From: Ruficoccus amylovorans
GTDB taxonomy: Bacteria; Verrucomicrobiota; Verrucomicrobiia; Opitutales; Cerasicoccaceae
Length of the DNA: 64,000 bases
Assembly (NCBI RefSeq): GCF_014230085.1
Contig: NZ_JACHVB010000012.1
Location: 186,001 to 250,000 of the forward strand
Direction: 5' to 3'
A program made the position numbers and the translations under genes. Of the stretch, positions 23,408 through 33,356 are shown piece by piece; position 1 is the first letter of the stretch, and the number at the start of each line of letters is the position of its first letter. The notes below the pieces were generated by a model. The model saw only the letters and a program-made list of their open reading frames with translations. It did no database searches and was not told the DNA's origin.

Positions 23408-23613
23408 TGTGCGGTTACCGAAGTTTGCTGCATAATTTTTGGGGGCTATGCGCCCCCAAACCCCGCAGCAGGCATAGCCTGCACTTTCGATGCTGCCGCA
23501 TCGCGTCAGGGATTGTTGCTTTTAGCTTGGCTAAAAGCAACAATCCCTGAGGAACATCCAAACTGGGTTGCACCCCAAAACTTATGCGAGGAACTTAGCT
23601 CACGGCACACTAG
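23404..23613. mobile_element. CTAG-bounded multi-hairpin element, copy C
   Basis: 210 bp between CTAG at 23404 and 23610. Hairpins: 23438-23460, 23468-23482, 23488-23503 and a 45-nt hairpin 23506-23550. The last has the stem TCAGGGATTGTTGCTTTTAG, which differs in most of its central positions from copy B but is matched by complementary changes on the other arm. Confidence 0.85.
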
Positions 23614-23768
23614 ATTGTTTTAAATAAAGTCGCAGCCGCCGCAAAAAGGTCGAATGGCTAAATGATTAAATGGTTAATTGTTATTTCCTGCGTTCATCAT
23701 CCAACAATTAGCAATCAGCCATTTAGCCATTCAAATATTATGGCTACGGTGTCCTTTGAAACGCTCTG
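23611..23768. mobile_element. Palindromic element, family 2, copy b
   Basis: Begins right at the last CTAG of the preceding element (tagattgttttaaataaagt) and ends near cctttgaaacgctctgg. The interior carries gaatggctaaatgattaaat and its complement-like partner. The left terminus is more diverged than in copy a. Confidence 0.75.
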
Positions 23769-23904
23769 GCAAGCTGTGTGGCGAGTTCTTCCATAGAGAC
23801 TCAAAGGGGCATTTGCGGTTCGTCTTGTCGAGTGGTGGCGGCGTTTCCTTCGCGTGGTTTCGCGGCCTACAGATCGCCCGTGCGATTATCGCGTTTTAAT
23901 GCAC

Positions 23905-23929
23905 AAAAAAGCCCGCACGGTGCGGGCTG
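23905..23929 (-). terminator. Rho-independent terminator of tRNA-Leu
   Basis: On the minus strand the stem AGCCCGCAC with its complement is followed by six T residues, 6 nt after the tRNA CCA end. Confidence 0.88.
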
Positions 23930-23934
23930 AAAAG

Positions 23935-24019
23935 TGGTGCTCAGGGAGGGATTCGAACCCTCACACCTTGCGGCACTGCCGCCTGAAGACAGCGTGTCTG
24001 CCAATTCCACCACCTGAGC
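23935..24019 (-). tRNA. tRNA-Leu (anticodon CAG)
   Basis: 85 nt including an encoded CCA. Acceptor stem GCTCAGG/CCTGAGC, a D arm with GGAATTGGCAGAC typical of leucine tRNAs, anticodon stem CTGTC/GGCAG with loop TTCAGGC (anticodon CAG), a long class-II variable arm (GTGCCGCAAGGT) and a T arm with GGTTCGAATCC. Followed directly by a terminator. Confidence 0.96.
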
Positions 24020-24138
24020 AGTTGTGAAAGGGAGGAGAAAACCGCCAGGACCGGCTGCTGTCAAGCGACTTTCTCTTCCCGGTGAAGTTTTTTCTCTAAA
24101 AGCTTACGGTTTTAAAAAACAGCCGGAAAGCCCAAGGC

Positions 24139-25593
<1,455 letters not shown>

Positions 25594-25644
25594 GATGTTG
25601 CTTGCGCTGGAAAGTCGGGTTCGTGTGCGGTTCGCGGGGCGGGG

Positions 25645-25944
25645 TTAGTCGGCCTTGGGTTTGGAGGCGTCTTTCTTTTTGAACATGCCCAGCATGCGGT
25701 CGGTCACGAGGTAGCCCCCGACGACGTTGATCGCGGCCAGCACGACGGCGGCGAAGCCGAGCCAGGCCGAGAGCGTGCCGGTGGTCTCACCGGCGGCGAT
25801 GAGCGCCCCCACGATGGTGATGCCCGAGATGGCGTTCGAGCCCGACATGAGCGGGGTGTGCAACTGCGAGGGAACCTTGCTGATCAGCTCGAAGCCGAGG
25901 AAGGCTGCCAGCACAAAGATGAATACGAGGAGTACCAGGTCCAT
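25645..25944 (-). CDS. pntAB: NAD(P) transhydrogenase alpha subunit part 2 (membrane part)
   Basis: 99 residues with three or four membrane helices (LVLLVFIFVLAAFLGFELI, then SGITIVGALIAAG and the helix ending NVVGGYLVTDRML). This is the membrane segment that is fused to PntA in E. coli but separate in many bacteria. KVPSQLHTPLMSGSNAISGI is the conserved loop. It sits 51 nt before pntB and 61 nt after pntAA; that second gap holds an octamer-repeat tract. Confidence 0.95.
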   Translation of the reverse strand: MDLVLLVFIFVLAAFLGFELISKVPSQLHTPLMSGSNAISGITIVGALIAAGETTGTLSAWLGFAAVVLAAINVVGGYLVTDRMLGMFKKKDASKPKAD

Positions 25945-25950
25945 GTTATT

Positions 25951-25996
25951 GGAGTTTGAACGTTTGAAAGTTTGAAAGTTTGAGAGTTTGAAAGTT
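25951..25996. repeat. GTTTGAAA octamer tandem repeat inside the pnt operon
   Basis: About five tandem copies of GTTTGAAA (variants GTTTGAAC, GTTTGAGA) filling the gap between pntAA and pntAB. The same unit occurs near 20.69, 20.95 and 62.82 kb. Confidence 0.7.
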
Positions 25997-26005
25997 GGTG
26001 CGGGC

Positions 26006-27139
26006 TCAGCCGGATTTGAAGCGCTCGTGGATGATCTGCCCGTCGCGGGTGAGCAGGCAGCCCTTGAGGATCTCGTCGTCGAGGTTGTACTTGAACTCGC
26101 CCGCTTCGGCGTCCCAGAAGTGCTCGATGAAGTTATAAAAATTCGAGGCGAGCATCTGGCTGGCGTGCTGCGGGTAATAGCCCTCGATGTTCTCGTGGCC
26201 GATGATACGCACGCCGTTGTCGGTTAAAACTTCCTCGCCCAGCTTCGCGCCTTCGACGTTGCCGCCGCCCTCGACCGCGAGGTCAACGATGATGCTGCCG
26301 GGCTTCATCTGGCGGAGGATGTCGGCGGTGACGATCTTCGGGGCCGGACGGCCAAAGAGCTTGGCCGTGGTGATGACCACATCGGCCTGGGCACAAGCCT
26401 TGGCCATGCCCTGGCGCTGCTTTTCGAGCTGCTCGGGGGTGAGTTCCTGGGCGTAGCCCTGGGCGGTCTGGCCGGTGTCGCCGAGGTCCACTTTGATAAA
26501 TTTCGCGCCGAGCGATTTCACCTGCTCCTCGACGACCGGGCGGGTATCAAAAGCCTCCACACGCGCGCCGAGGCGCTTGGCGGTGGCGATGGCCTGCAGC
26601 CCGGCCACCCCGACGCCGATGATGAAGATGCGGGCCGGAGAAAGCGTTCCGGCGGGGGTCATCATCATGGGGAAAATCTTGCTCATGCGGTTGGCGGCCA
26701 TGAGGACGGCGGCGTAACCGGCGAGGTTGGCCTGGGACGAGAGGGCGTCCATCTTCTGGGCCAGGGTGGTGCGCGGGATCATCTCCAGGCTCACGGCGCT
26801 AACCTTGGCCGCGGCCAGCTTGCCCAGCAGTTCCTTTTCGTTAAAAGGGTCGAGGAAGCTGATATGGAGCGCGCCGGGCTTGAGCCGGGGCAACTCGTCG
26901 GCATCGGGCTTGCGTACGCGCAGGACGATGTCGGCGGCGGCCAGTGCGGCGTCCCGGTCGGTCACGATTTCGGCACCCGCCTCGCGGTAGAGTCCGTCGG
27001 GCAGGTCGGCGCGGGCACCCAGCCCGGACTCGACCTGCACTTTCAGACCGAGAGCGGCCAACTTCTTTGCCAGCTCGGGGATGAGCGCGGCGCGGGTTTC
27101 ACGGGGGTCGGTCTCACGAACGGCGAAAACGGTCTTCAT
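26006..27139 (-). CDS. pntAA: NAD(P) transhydrogenase alpha subunit part 1 (NAD-binding)
   Basis: 377 residues from ATG 27139 (MKTVFAVRETDPRETRAA); upstream frame codons to 27184 do not look conserved. Soluble domain I of transhydrogenase, related to alanine dehydrogenase: RETRAALIPELAKKLAALG at the start, the Rossmann-like GVGVAGLQAIATAKRLGA, then DVVITTAKLFGRPAPKIV and GSIIVDLAVEGGGN. It binds NAD(H) on the cytoplasmic side. First gene of the pnt operon and divergent from the TPR gene. Confidence 0.96.
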   Translation of the reverse strand: MKTVFAVRETDPRETRAALIPELAKKLAALGLKVQVESGLGARADLPDGLYREAGAEIVTDRDAALAAADIVLRVRKPDADELPRLKPGALHISFLDPFNEKELLGKLAAAKVSAVSLEMIPRTTLAQKMDALSSQANLAGYAAVLMAANRMSKIFPMMMTPAGTLSPARIFIIGVGVAGLQAIATAKRLGARVEAFDTRPVVEEQVKSLGAKFIKVDLGDTGQTAQGYAQELTPEQLEKQRQGMAKACAQADVVITTAKLFGRPAPKIVTADILRQMKPGSIIVDLAVEGGGNVEGAKLGEEVLTDNGVRIIGHENIEGYYPQHASQMLASNFYNFIEHFWDAEAGEFKYNLDDEILKGCLLTRDGQIIHERFKSG

Positions 27140-27295
27140 AATCGGAAAGCTTATGATATTTGTGTCTGTTAGAAGTAATGGCAATGATAATCCGGTGTTC
27201 TTGTCTTGTCTGCTAAAGAGTTGTGCCGGTGTAGGCTTGCCAGCCGGGCACGCATCTGAATTAGAGTATATACCGTGTTAGTGTCTTTAAAAAGG

Positions 27296-29911
27296 ATGTG
27301 GCGGCGGATGCTGCGCGGCGTACCGGTAGCGGCGGGTTTCCTGGCCGTCTCGCTGGGCGCGCAACCGGTCGAAACGACGCCCCTGCTGACGGAGGAAACC
27401 CCTCAGGCCGTGGCTGCGGCGACCGCGCACCTCATCACGACCGGGGACGACGCGCTGCGGGCGGGCTTGCCGACGCTGGCCGAGCGTTTTTACCTGCGGG
27501 CGCTTTCCGACAATTCCATCCCCGAGAACCTGCGCCTGGAGGTTAACCTCAAGCTCTCGGTCGCGCTCATCAGCCAGCGCAAGCTCGTGCCCGCGCAGCG
27601 CCTGCTCGACGCGTTGCCCGAAGTGGTGGACGACCCCCGCGAACGCCTCAGCCGCGCCCTGCTGGCCTACTACGCCGGAGACATGTCGGCGGTAAAGGGC
27701 TACCTGAACAAGGTTTCCCCGAAAAATCTTTCGCTCGAATACCAGCCCTGGTATTACCTGTTGCAGGGGCTGAGGGAGCGTTCAGAAGGGAGCCTTTCCA
27801 AGGCCGAGACGAACTTCAAGCTTGCGCTGGAAAAGGCCGTCACCGAGACGCAGCGTTCGGACTTCGAGGCCGAGATTTTCCGCAACCAGATCGTCGCCGG
27901 GGAGGCCAACGAAGACATGGCCAAGCTGTTGCAGAAAAAAGTCGAGGAGACCCGGGGCACGCGGGTGGGCTTCGGCTTTGCCCGGCAGTACGCCATCGTG
28001 CTCGACCTGCTCGGGCGCAAGACTCAGGCCATTGAGGTGCTTCAGGATCAGCTCCGGCTGCTCACCGACCAGGAAAAGCCCGAGCAGACCGAGATCCTGT
28101 TGCTGATCGCGCTGGTGGCGGGGGAAGACTCCCAGCGGGGGCAACTCGCGCTGGAGGAGATCCTTCGCTCGGCCAGCGACAAGGAAACCGCCGCTATCGC
28201 CTTGAACATCCTCAGCCGCTCCAGTCTGCCCGAGACCAACCCGGCCGAATTCCGCCAACTGCTCGACGAACTGATTAGCCAGCCCAACCACCCGCTCAAC
28301 GACGAACTGCTCCTGCTGCGCGCGCGCTTCATGCTGAACAAGGCCGAACCGGAGCCGGAACTGGCCATCCGCGACGCCGAGCAACTGATCGAGCGCTACC
28401 CCGGCTCGCCCCTGCGCATCGACGCCATCCGGCTGCTCGCCTTTCAGGCCTGGAACGCCACGCCTCCGCGCTACCGCACCGCCGCCGATTACCTGAACCA
28501 GATCCGCGAGGCGCTCCCTCCCGGTCGCGAACACCGCTACTACGGGCGGCTGGTGGCGGACAGCTTTTTCCTCAACGGCGACTATCAGGCCGCGGCCGAA
28601 GTCTATGAGGCCGTCCTCAACGAGGAGCCCCTGCCCAAGGAGCGCGGTGATCTGCTGCTTCAACTCGTTGAGTCCTTGATCCGGGAAAAGCGTTACGTGG
28701 AGGCGGGCGACGTGCTCAACAAGTCTTTTGACATCAGCGACTCGACCCCCGAGCGCCGCTGGCAGGCCGAGTGGAGTCTGGCCTCGTCCATGGCCCGGGC
28801 CGGAGAGGCCGAGGCCGCGCTCAGCCGCTTGCGCACGATCCTCGACCAGCCCGCCGCCGGGACCATCCCCCCGGCGCTTCGGCTTCGCCTGCGCTGGCTG
28901 GAGATCAAGCTCGCCAGTGACCTCAATCAGTACGAGGACATTCCCGCCATGACGGACAGCTTGCTGGCCGAGGTCGGAGCCACTCCCGCCGCCGACGTGC
29001 CTCTGGCCGACCGCGAACTGATTGCGGCCAACGCCATGTTCCTGCGCGGGCGGGCGCTTCTTCGGCTCGGGCGCAATGAGCAGGCGTTCGCCACCTACGC
29101 CAGCCTGCGGGAGAAATTCCCCACCAGCGATGCCGCCGTGCTTTCCTACCTCGAAGAAGCCCGCTACTTCGTGGCGCAGGGGATTTACAACGAGGCGCAG
29201 TTGAGCTATCGCAAGATCGCCGACGACTACCCGAACACCCCACAGGCCGCTATCGCGCTCTACGAGGGGGCTATGGCCGCCGAAGCGCAGGGGCAGGAGC
29301 GTAACTTGACCGAGGCCCTCAAGTACCTGGAGGAACTTGCCACCAAATACCCCGCGCACGAACTGGTTTTCCCGGCCCGCATCCGGCAGGGGGACATTCT
29401 GCGTAAGCTGGACGAGTTCAGCCTCGCCCAGCAGACCTACGAAAACCTTATCCAGCAGTTCAACGGCAAGCGTCCGGATGTTTATCTGGTCGAGCTTTAC
29501 CGTGCCAACACCCTCATGGCTCAGGCCGGAGGCGAGCCGCAGCGGCTCATCGCCGTGGCCGCCGACCTGGAGAACCTCTTCGACCGGCCCGACGCGCCGC
29601 TGGACTTCCGCCTGGAGGCAGGCTTCGCCTGGGCGCACTGCCTGCGCGAGGCCGGGAACCGCAACCTGGCCGAAGAGGCGCTCTGGCAAGTCATCACGCA
29701 GGGGGCTCCCGGCGGCGAGGTCGAGCCCACGCTCTCCCCCTCGGGCCGCGTCTGGCTGGCCAAGTCGCTCCTTCGACTGGCCGACATGATGGCCACTGAC
29801 GGGAAGCCCCGTGAATCCGTCCAGGCTCTGGAAATCCTCGTGCGCAACCGCCTGCCCGGCTGGCATCTGGCCCAGGCCCGCCTCAACAAGGAGGGCGTGC
29901 CCGCGAACTGA
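27296..29911 (+). CDS. Large periplasmic TPR-repeat protein
   Basis: About 871 residues; GTG 27275 and ATG 27308 are alternative starts, the last having an AAGGA 11 nt upstream. The signal peptide (VPVAAGFLAVSLGAQ) is followed by tetratricopeptide repeats over nearly the whole length, for instance ERFYLRALSDNSIPENLRLEVNLKLS, AQLSYRKIADDYPNTPQAAIALYEGAM and LAQQTYENLIQQFNGK. The last type resembles YbgF/CpoB and BamD TPRs. It lies directly upstream of ExbB/ExbD genes, so it is probably the periplasmic partner of that energised complex. Confidence 0.85.
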   Translation: MWRRMLRGVPVAAGFLAVSLGAQPVETTPLLTEETPQAVAAATAHLITTGDDALRAGLPTLAERFYLRALSDNSIPENLRLEVNLKLSVALISQRKLVPAQRLLDALPEVVDDPRERLSRALLAYYAGDMSAVKGYLNKVSPKNLSLEYQPWYYLLQGLRERSEGSLSKAETNFKLALEKAVTETQRSDFEAEIFRNQIVAGEANEDMAKLLQKKVEETRGTRVGFGFARQYAIVLDLLGRKTQAIEVLQDQLRLLTDQEKPEQTEILLLIALVAGEDSQRGQLALEEILRSASDKETAAIALNILSRSSLPETNPAEFRQLLDELISQPNHPLNDELLLLRARFMLNKAEPEPELAIRDAEQLIERYPGSPLRIDAIRLLAFQAWNATPPRYRTAADYLNQIREALPPGREHRYYGRLVADSFFLNGDYQAAAEVYEAVLNEEPLPKERGDLLLQLVESLIREKRYVEAGDVLNKSFDISDSTPERRWQAEWSLASSMARAGEAEAALSRLRTILDQPAAGTIPPALRLRLRWLEIKLASDLNQYEDIPAMTDSLLAEVGATPAADVPLADRELIAANAMFLRGRALLRLGRNEQAFATYASLREKFPTSDAAVLSYLEEARYFVAQGIYNEAQLSYRKIADDYPNTPQAAIALYEGAMAAEAQGQERNLTEALKYLEELATKYPAHELVFPARIRQGDILRKLDEFSLAQQTYENLIQQFNGKRPDVYLVELYRANTLMAQAGGEPQRLIAVAADLENLFDRPDAPLDFRLEAGFAWAHCLREAGNRNLAEEALWQVITQGAPGGEVEPTLSPSGRVWLAKSLLRLADMMATDGKPRESVQALEILVRNRLPGWHLAQARLNKEGVPAN

Positions 29912-29980
29912 TCCTTCGGCGGCAGATTCCAGGCTTTACCGCCCGGCCTCCCGCCCATTAACTGCTTTGCTTTAAACCTC

Positions 29981-30637
29981 ATGGGTATTTTTGACTTTTC
30001 TCTGATCGAACGCGGCGGCCCCCTCATGTGGCCGCTGCTGGTGCTTAGCCTGATCGGGTTCATCTTTTTCGTGGAGCGGACCCTCTACCTGCACAAGGGC
30101 CAGATCCGGACCAACACCTTTGTGGACGGCATCAAGAACCTCGTGCGCAAGCGCCGCCTGCTCGAAGCCCTCACCGTGTGCGAGGAGACGCCCGGCCCCG
30201 TCGCCAGCGTGGTCAAGGCCGCCCTGCTCAACCACGACAAGTCCGAGGAAAAAATGCGCGGCGCGATCCGTGACGCCGCCCTGGTCGAGATACCCTCACT
30301 GGAGCGCCGGGTCGGGACCATCGCCGCCATTGCCAAGATTTCCCCCCTGCTGGGGCTGCTGGGCACGATTGTCGCCCTGCTCAACGCCTTTTTGACCATG
30401 CAGGAGAAGGGGCCTTATGCCAACGCCTCGAACTTCTCCGGTGACGTGGCGCAGGCGCTTATCACCACGGCGACCGGGCTGGCCATCGCCATCATGGCCT
30501 ATCTGGCGCACCACTTCCTCCACGGGCGGGTGCGGGCGCTCGTCCATGACATGGAGTGGGTCGGCAACGATATTATCCAGTTCCTGCACCGCGACGTGCC
30601 TGAGGAGGAGAGCGACACCGAAAAAGAAAATGGTTAA
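29981..30637 (+). CDS. MotA/TolQ/ExbB proton channel family protein
   Basis: 218 residues with three membrane helices. The first is LMWPLLVLSLIGFIFFVERTLYLHKGQ, a classic ExbB/TolQ start; the second and third span KISPLLGLLGTIVALLNAF and VAQALITTATGLAIAIMAYLAHHF, with the conserved LGLLGT and ATGLAIAI motifs. With ExbD it uses the proton gradient to drive a periplasmic partner. It follows the TPR gene by 69 nt. Confidence 0.94.
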   Translation: MGIFDFSLIERGGPLMWPLLVLSLIGFIFFVERTLYLHKGQIRTNTFVDGIKNLVRKRRLLEALTVCEETPGPVASVVKAALLNHDKSEEKMRGAIRDAALVEIPSLERRVGTIAAIAKISPLLGLLGTIVALLNAFLTMQEKGPYANASNFSGDVAQALITTATGLAIAIMAYLAHHFLHGRVRALVHDMEWVGNDIIQFLHRDVPEEESDTEKENG

Positions 30638-30685
30638 TTGAAGTGCTTCAGTCATTTAACCCACTAACAATTAGCCATTTCCCCC
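30629..30685. repeat. Fragment of palindromic family 2
   Basis: aatggttaattg followed by ccactaacaattagccattt lies between exbB and exbD. This matches the interior of the family 2 elements, without their outer ends. The exbB stop codon falls inside it. Confidence 0.55.
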
Positions 30686-30689
30686 ACCC

Positions 30690-31169
30690 ATGTCCCTGAC
30701 CCGTCCCCTCGAACTCGAACGCCACCTGAGCCCGCCGGATGCGCGCTTTGATGTGGCGGCACTGTTCGACGTGCTGCTGATCTGCATCATGTTCATGCTG
30801 CTGGGGTCACGTTTTATTTTCGCTCCCGGCGAGTCGATCCGGCTCCCCGTGATGGACAATCCGGCCCCGGCGGGTATCTCCACCTTGGCGGTGCTCACTT
30901 ACAAGAGCGACGAGATGATGATCCTCAACGGGCGTGTCATCACGCTGGAGGGCTGGCAGCGCCTGATCGAGCGCGGCGAAGTCACCGGCGAGGGCGTCCT
31001 GCTGGTCAAGGCCGACGCCGAACTCCCCATGCAGACCCTGCTCGAACTGGCCGAGCTGGCCCGGCAGGCCGGGTACGAGGCCTTGCAGATCGCCGCTAAC
31101 AGCTCCGTCTCGGACAAGGTCTGGAAAGGGCAGGGCTCCGCCGAACCCTTCGGCAGCTACAACCCATGA
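30690..31169 (+). CDS. ExbD/TolR family protein
   Basis: 159 residues: a short cytoplasmic start, one membrane helix (VAALFDVLLICIMFMLLGSRFIF) with the conserved Asp, and a periplasmic domain with LNGRVITLEGWQRLI, VLLVKADAELPMQTLLELAELARQAGYEALQIA, the usual ExbD fold. The stop codon overlaps the start of the next gene by 4 nt (ATGA), pointing to a tight operon. Confidence 0.92.
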   Translation: MSLTRPLELERHLSPPDARFDVAALFDVLLICIMFMLLGSRFIFAPGESIRLPVMDNPAPAGISTLAVLTYKSDEMMILNGRVITLEGWQRLIERGEVTGEGVLLVKADAELPMQTLLELAELARQAGYEALQIAANSSVSDKVWKGQGSAEPFGSYNP

Positions 31170-31927
31170 GCAAAGGCAAGAACGGTAGTTACCTGCACCG
31201 CTTGCAACGCTGGTGGCATTCGCCGCTGGGGCGGGTGGCGTTGGTGCTCGGAGTCGGCATCCATCTGGCCGGTTTTCTGCTTTTCCGGGTCGTGTCCGAG
31301 CCTGCCGAGGCCCACGAGCAGCCGCGCCCGTTTATTATCTGGAACGGCCCTGAGCAACAGGACGAGAGCATGATCCGGCTCGAACAATGGCTGCTGCTCG
31401 ACTCCGAAGCCCTTTTTCTGCCCACCGCGCTCAACGCCCGTGGCGAGAACGACGCCCTGCGCATGCTTTCGCCCGGAGCGGCTTTGTTGGAAACGGAGCT
31501 GAATCTGCCGGTCACGGCCAGCCTTTCCTGGTCTGCCGAGGGGGCCGAGCAGGGGCCTCTGAGCTATGAGGGGCTGCTCGCCCGCTACGCTCGCGACGGC
31601 GTCACGACCTACGGTCAGTCCAAGCCTCCCCGGTCGGCGGAAACCTCCGGCCGTGTCGCCCGGGTGGAAGTCCGCGACGCCAGCACGGGGCGCGCAATGG
31701 GGGAGTTCACGCTCGACACCGGGGAGAGTATCCTGCCGGTCCCGCCCGAGCCCGAGGCGCTCGAATACATCCTTTACCGGGCCGGTGCCGGAAACATCGG
31801 CTCGCTGTTGCCGCTTTCGTCCGCCGCGGGGGGGGAGGCCGGAAAGGCCTGGGCCCGCCAGATCGAACGCGCCGAGTGGGAAGGCTCCCTCCCGCAAGGT
31901 TATTACCGGATCATTGTCAGCCCGTAG
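31166..31927 (+). CDS. Membrane-anchored protein in TonB/TolA position
   Basis: 253 residues with one N-terminal membrane helix (VALVLGVGIHLAGFLLFRVV) and a periplasmic part. TonB or TolA would be expected after ExbD, but no Pro-rich linker and no TonB C-terminal motif are seen; the mature part is acidic and beta-rich (ASLSWSAEGAEQG, GYYRIIVS). The translational overlap with exbD strongly suggests it is the third component of the complex. The family is not recognised. A palindromic element begins right after the stop. Confidence 0.7.
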   Translation: MSKGKNGSYLHRLQRWWHSPLGRVALVLGVGIHLAGFLLFRVVSEPAEAHEQPRPFIIWNGPEQQDESMIRLEQWLLLDSEALFLPTALNARGENDALRMLSPGAALLETELNLPVTASLSWSAEGAEQGPLSYEGLLARYARDGVTTYGQSKPPRSAETSGRVARVEVRDASTGRAMGEFTLDTGESILPVPPEPEALEYILYRAGAGNIGSLLPLSSAAGGEAGKAWARQIERAEWEGSLPQGYYRIIVSP

Positions 31928-32075
31928 CGGTCGTGTTAGCAAGTTCTTTGAATAATTTAACTCCCACCAAAAGGCACAAAAAACACAGACTGCGCCATAA
32001 ACGGCAGAACCGCTCTGCGCCTTTGCGTCTCTGCGGTGAAGCATTTTTACCAAAAAAATAGCTAACATAACACTT
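31928..32075. mobile_element. Palindromic element related to the CTAG-bounded MITEs
   Basis: Begins cggtcgtgttagcaagttct and ends aatagctaacataacac, a diverged version of the CTAGGTCGTGTTAGC ends. The interior has ccaccaaaaggcacaaaaaa and gcgcctttgcgtctctgcgg arms. The outer CTAG is not preserved here (GTAGC at the left). It lies between the exb operon and lolC/E. Confidence 0.65.
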
Positions 32076-32123
32076 GGCCGGACCCGGAGTTGACATCCGC
32101 TTATCCAAACTTTTTCTGAACAA

Positions 32124-33356
32124 ATGCCCTGGTACCTGTATTTAGCGCTCAAGCAGCTTTTTCCCTCGGGGCGCTTCGTGTCGCTGTTCTGCGTCGTCTC
32201 GGTCATCGGCGTCACCCTCGGGGTGATGGTCCTGCTGATCGTGCAGAGCGTCATGAACGGCTTTGGCAACGAGATCCGCGACAAGCTCTCCGATACCGAC
32301 GGTCATGTCCGCATCCAGGGTGGGGGGATCATTTATCAGACCTGGCCGCTGGTCGAGATGGCCGAGCAGATCGAGGGCGTGGAGACCGTCGCCCCCTACG
32401 CCGAGGGTATGGTTATGATGATGCACCGGAACATCCCGGCCTTCCCTTACGTGCTGGGCGTGGATGTGCTCGGGGACGAGCCGATCATCCCCTTCGACCG
32501 TTATCTGCGCGGCGACAGCCGCTACGAGGACCTCGACGACGAGACGGTTTTCCTCGGGGCCGGGCTGGCCGCCTCCATCGGCGCTTACAAGGGCTCAACA
32601 CTTGAGGTTTACTCGCCCCTGATGCTGGAAAAGCTCAAGCGCGACGAGGTGCTGCTTCCCCGCGAACTGACCGTGGCGGGCATCTTCGATACCGGCTATA
32701 ACAAGATCGACGCCAACACCATGATCGTGACCCTGCGGCTGATGCAGGAGCTTTACGGCCTCGGGGATGGTGCGCACGGTGTCTCCCTGCGCCTGAAAGA
32801 CCGCAACCAGGCCGACGCCGTGGCCAAGCAGCTCAACGACCAGCTCCAGCCCCCCTACCGGGCCGTGACCTGGCTCGACCGCAACAGCGACATTCTCTTT
32901 GTCCTCTCGCTGGAAAAGGCCGTCATGTCGTTTATCATCCTGTTTATCATCCTGGTGGCTTCGTTCTCCATCGCCAGCTCGCTCTTTACCGCCGTGGTGC
33001 GCAAGACCCGCGAGATCGGGCTCATCGGGGCGATGGGCGGGCGTTCCCGGCAGATGGCCGCCGTGTTCTGCTTCCAGGGCTTCATCATCGGGGTGGTTGG
33101 CTCCTTGCTCGGGGTTGGGTTGGCGTTGCTGGCGCTTCACTACCGTGTGCAGATCGTGGACACCTTTGCCCGCGCGACCAACAGCGCCGACACGCTGGTG
33201 CGTTTTTACCAGTTCCGCGTGCTGCCCGTGCATTACGAGGCGCGGGACTTCATCCTCATCATCACCTTCGCCATCATCGTCTCGACCGTGGCCGGGCTGC
33301 TGCCCGCCTGGCGTGCCGCCCGTCTCAAACCCGCCGACGCCCTCCGCAATGAGTGA
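32124..33356 (+). CDS. Lipoprotein-releasing ABC transporter permease (LolC/LolE)
   Basis: 410 residues, four membrane helices with a large periplasmic domain between the first and second (FtsX/MacB_PCD layout). The N-terminal YLALKQLFPSGRFVSLFCVVSVIGVTLGVMVL and FIILFIILVASFSIASSLF are typical of LolC/E, as is REIGLIGAMGGRSRQMAAVF. The C-terminus PAWRAARLKPADALRNE matches the family end. It extracts mature lipoproteins from the inner membrane. A TTGACA at 32090-32095 lies upstream with a weak -10. Overlaps lolD by 8 nt. Confidence 0.92.
   Translation: MPWYLYLALKQLFPSGRFVSLFCVVSVIGVTLGVMVLLIVQSVMNGFGNEIRDKLSDTDGHVRIQGGGIIYQTWPLVEMAEQIEGVETVAPYAEGMVMMMHRNIPAFPYVLGVDVLGDEPIIPFDRYLRGDSRYEDLDDETVFLGAGLAASIGAYKGSTLEVYSPLMLEKLKRDEVLLPRELTVAGIFDTGYNKIDANTMIVTLRLMQELYGLGDGAHGVSLRLKDRNQADAVAKQLNDQLQPPYRAVTWLDRNSDILFVLSLEKAVMSFIILFIILVASFSIASSLFTAVVRKTREIGLIGAMGGRSRQMAAVFCFQGFIIGVVGSLLGVGLALLALHYRVQIVDTFARATNSADTLVRFYQFRVLPVHYEARDFILIITFAIIVSTVAGLLPAWRAARLKPADALRNE

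Noticed and set aside
23867-24064. Minus-strand frame of 65 codons (VVELADTLSSGGSAARCEGSNPS)
   Set aside because: It is the read-through of the tRNA-Leu gene, a well-known false reading frame.
25951-25996. Possible CRISPR-like array of short repeats
   Set aside because: The units are 8 nt with no spacers and no cas genes are nearby.
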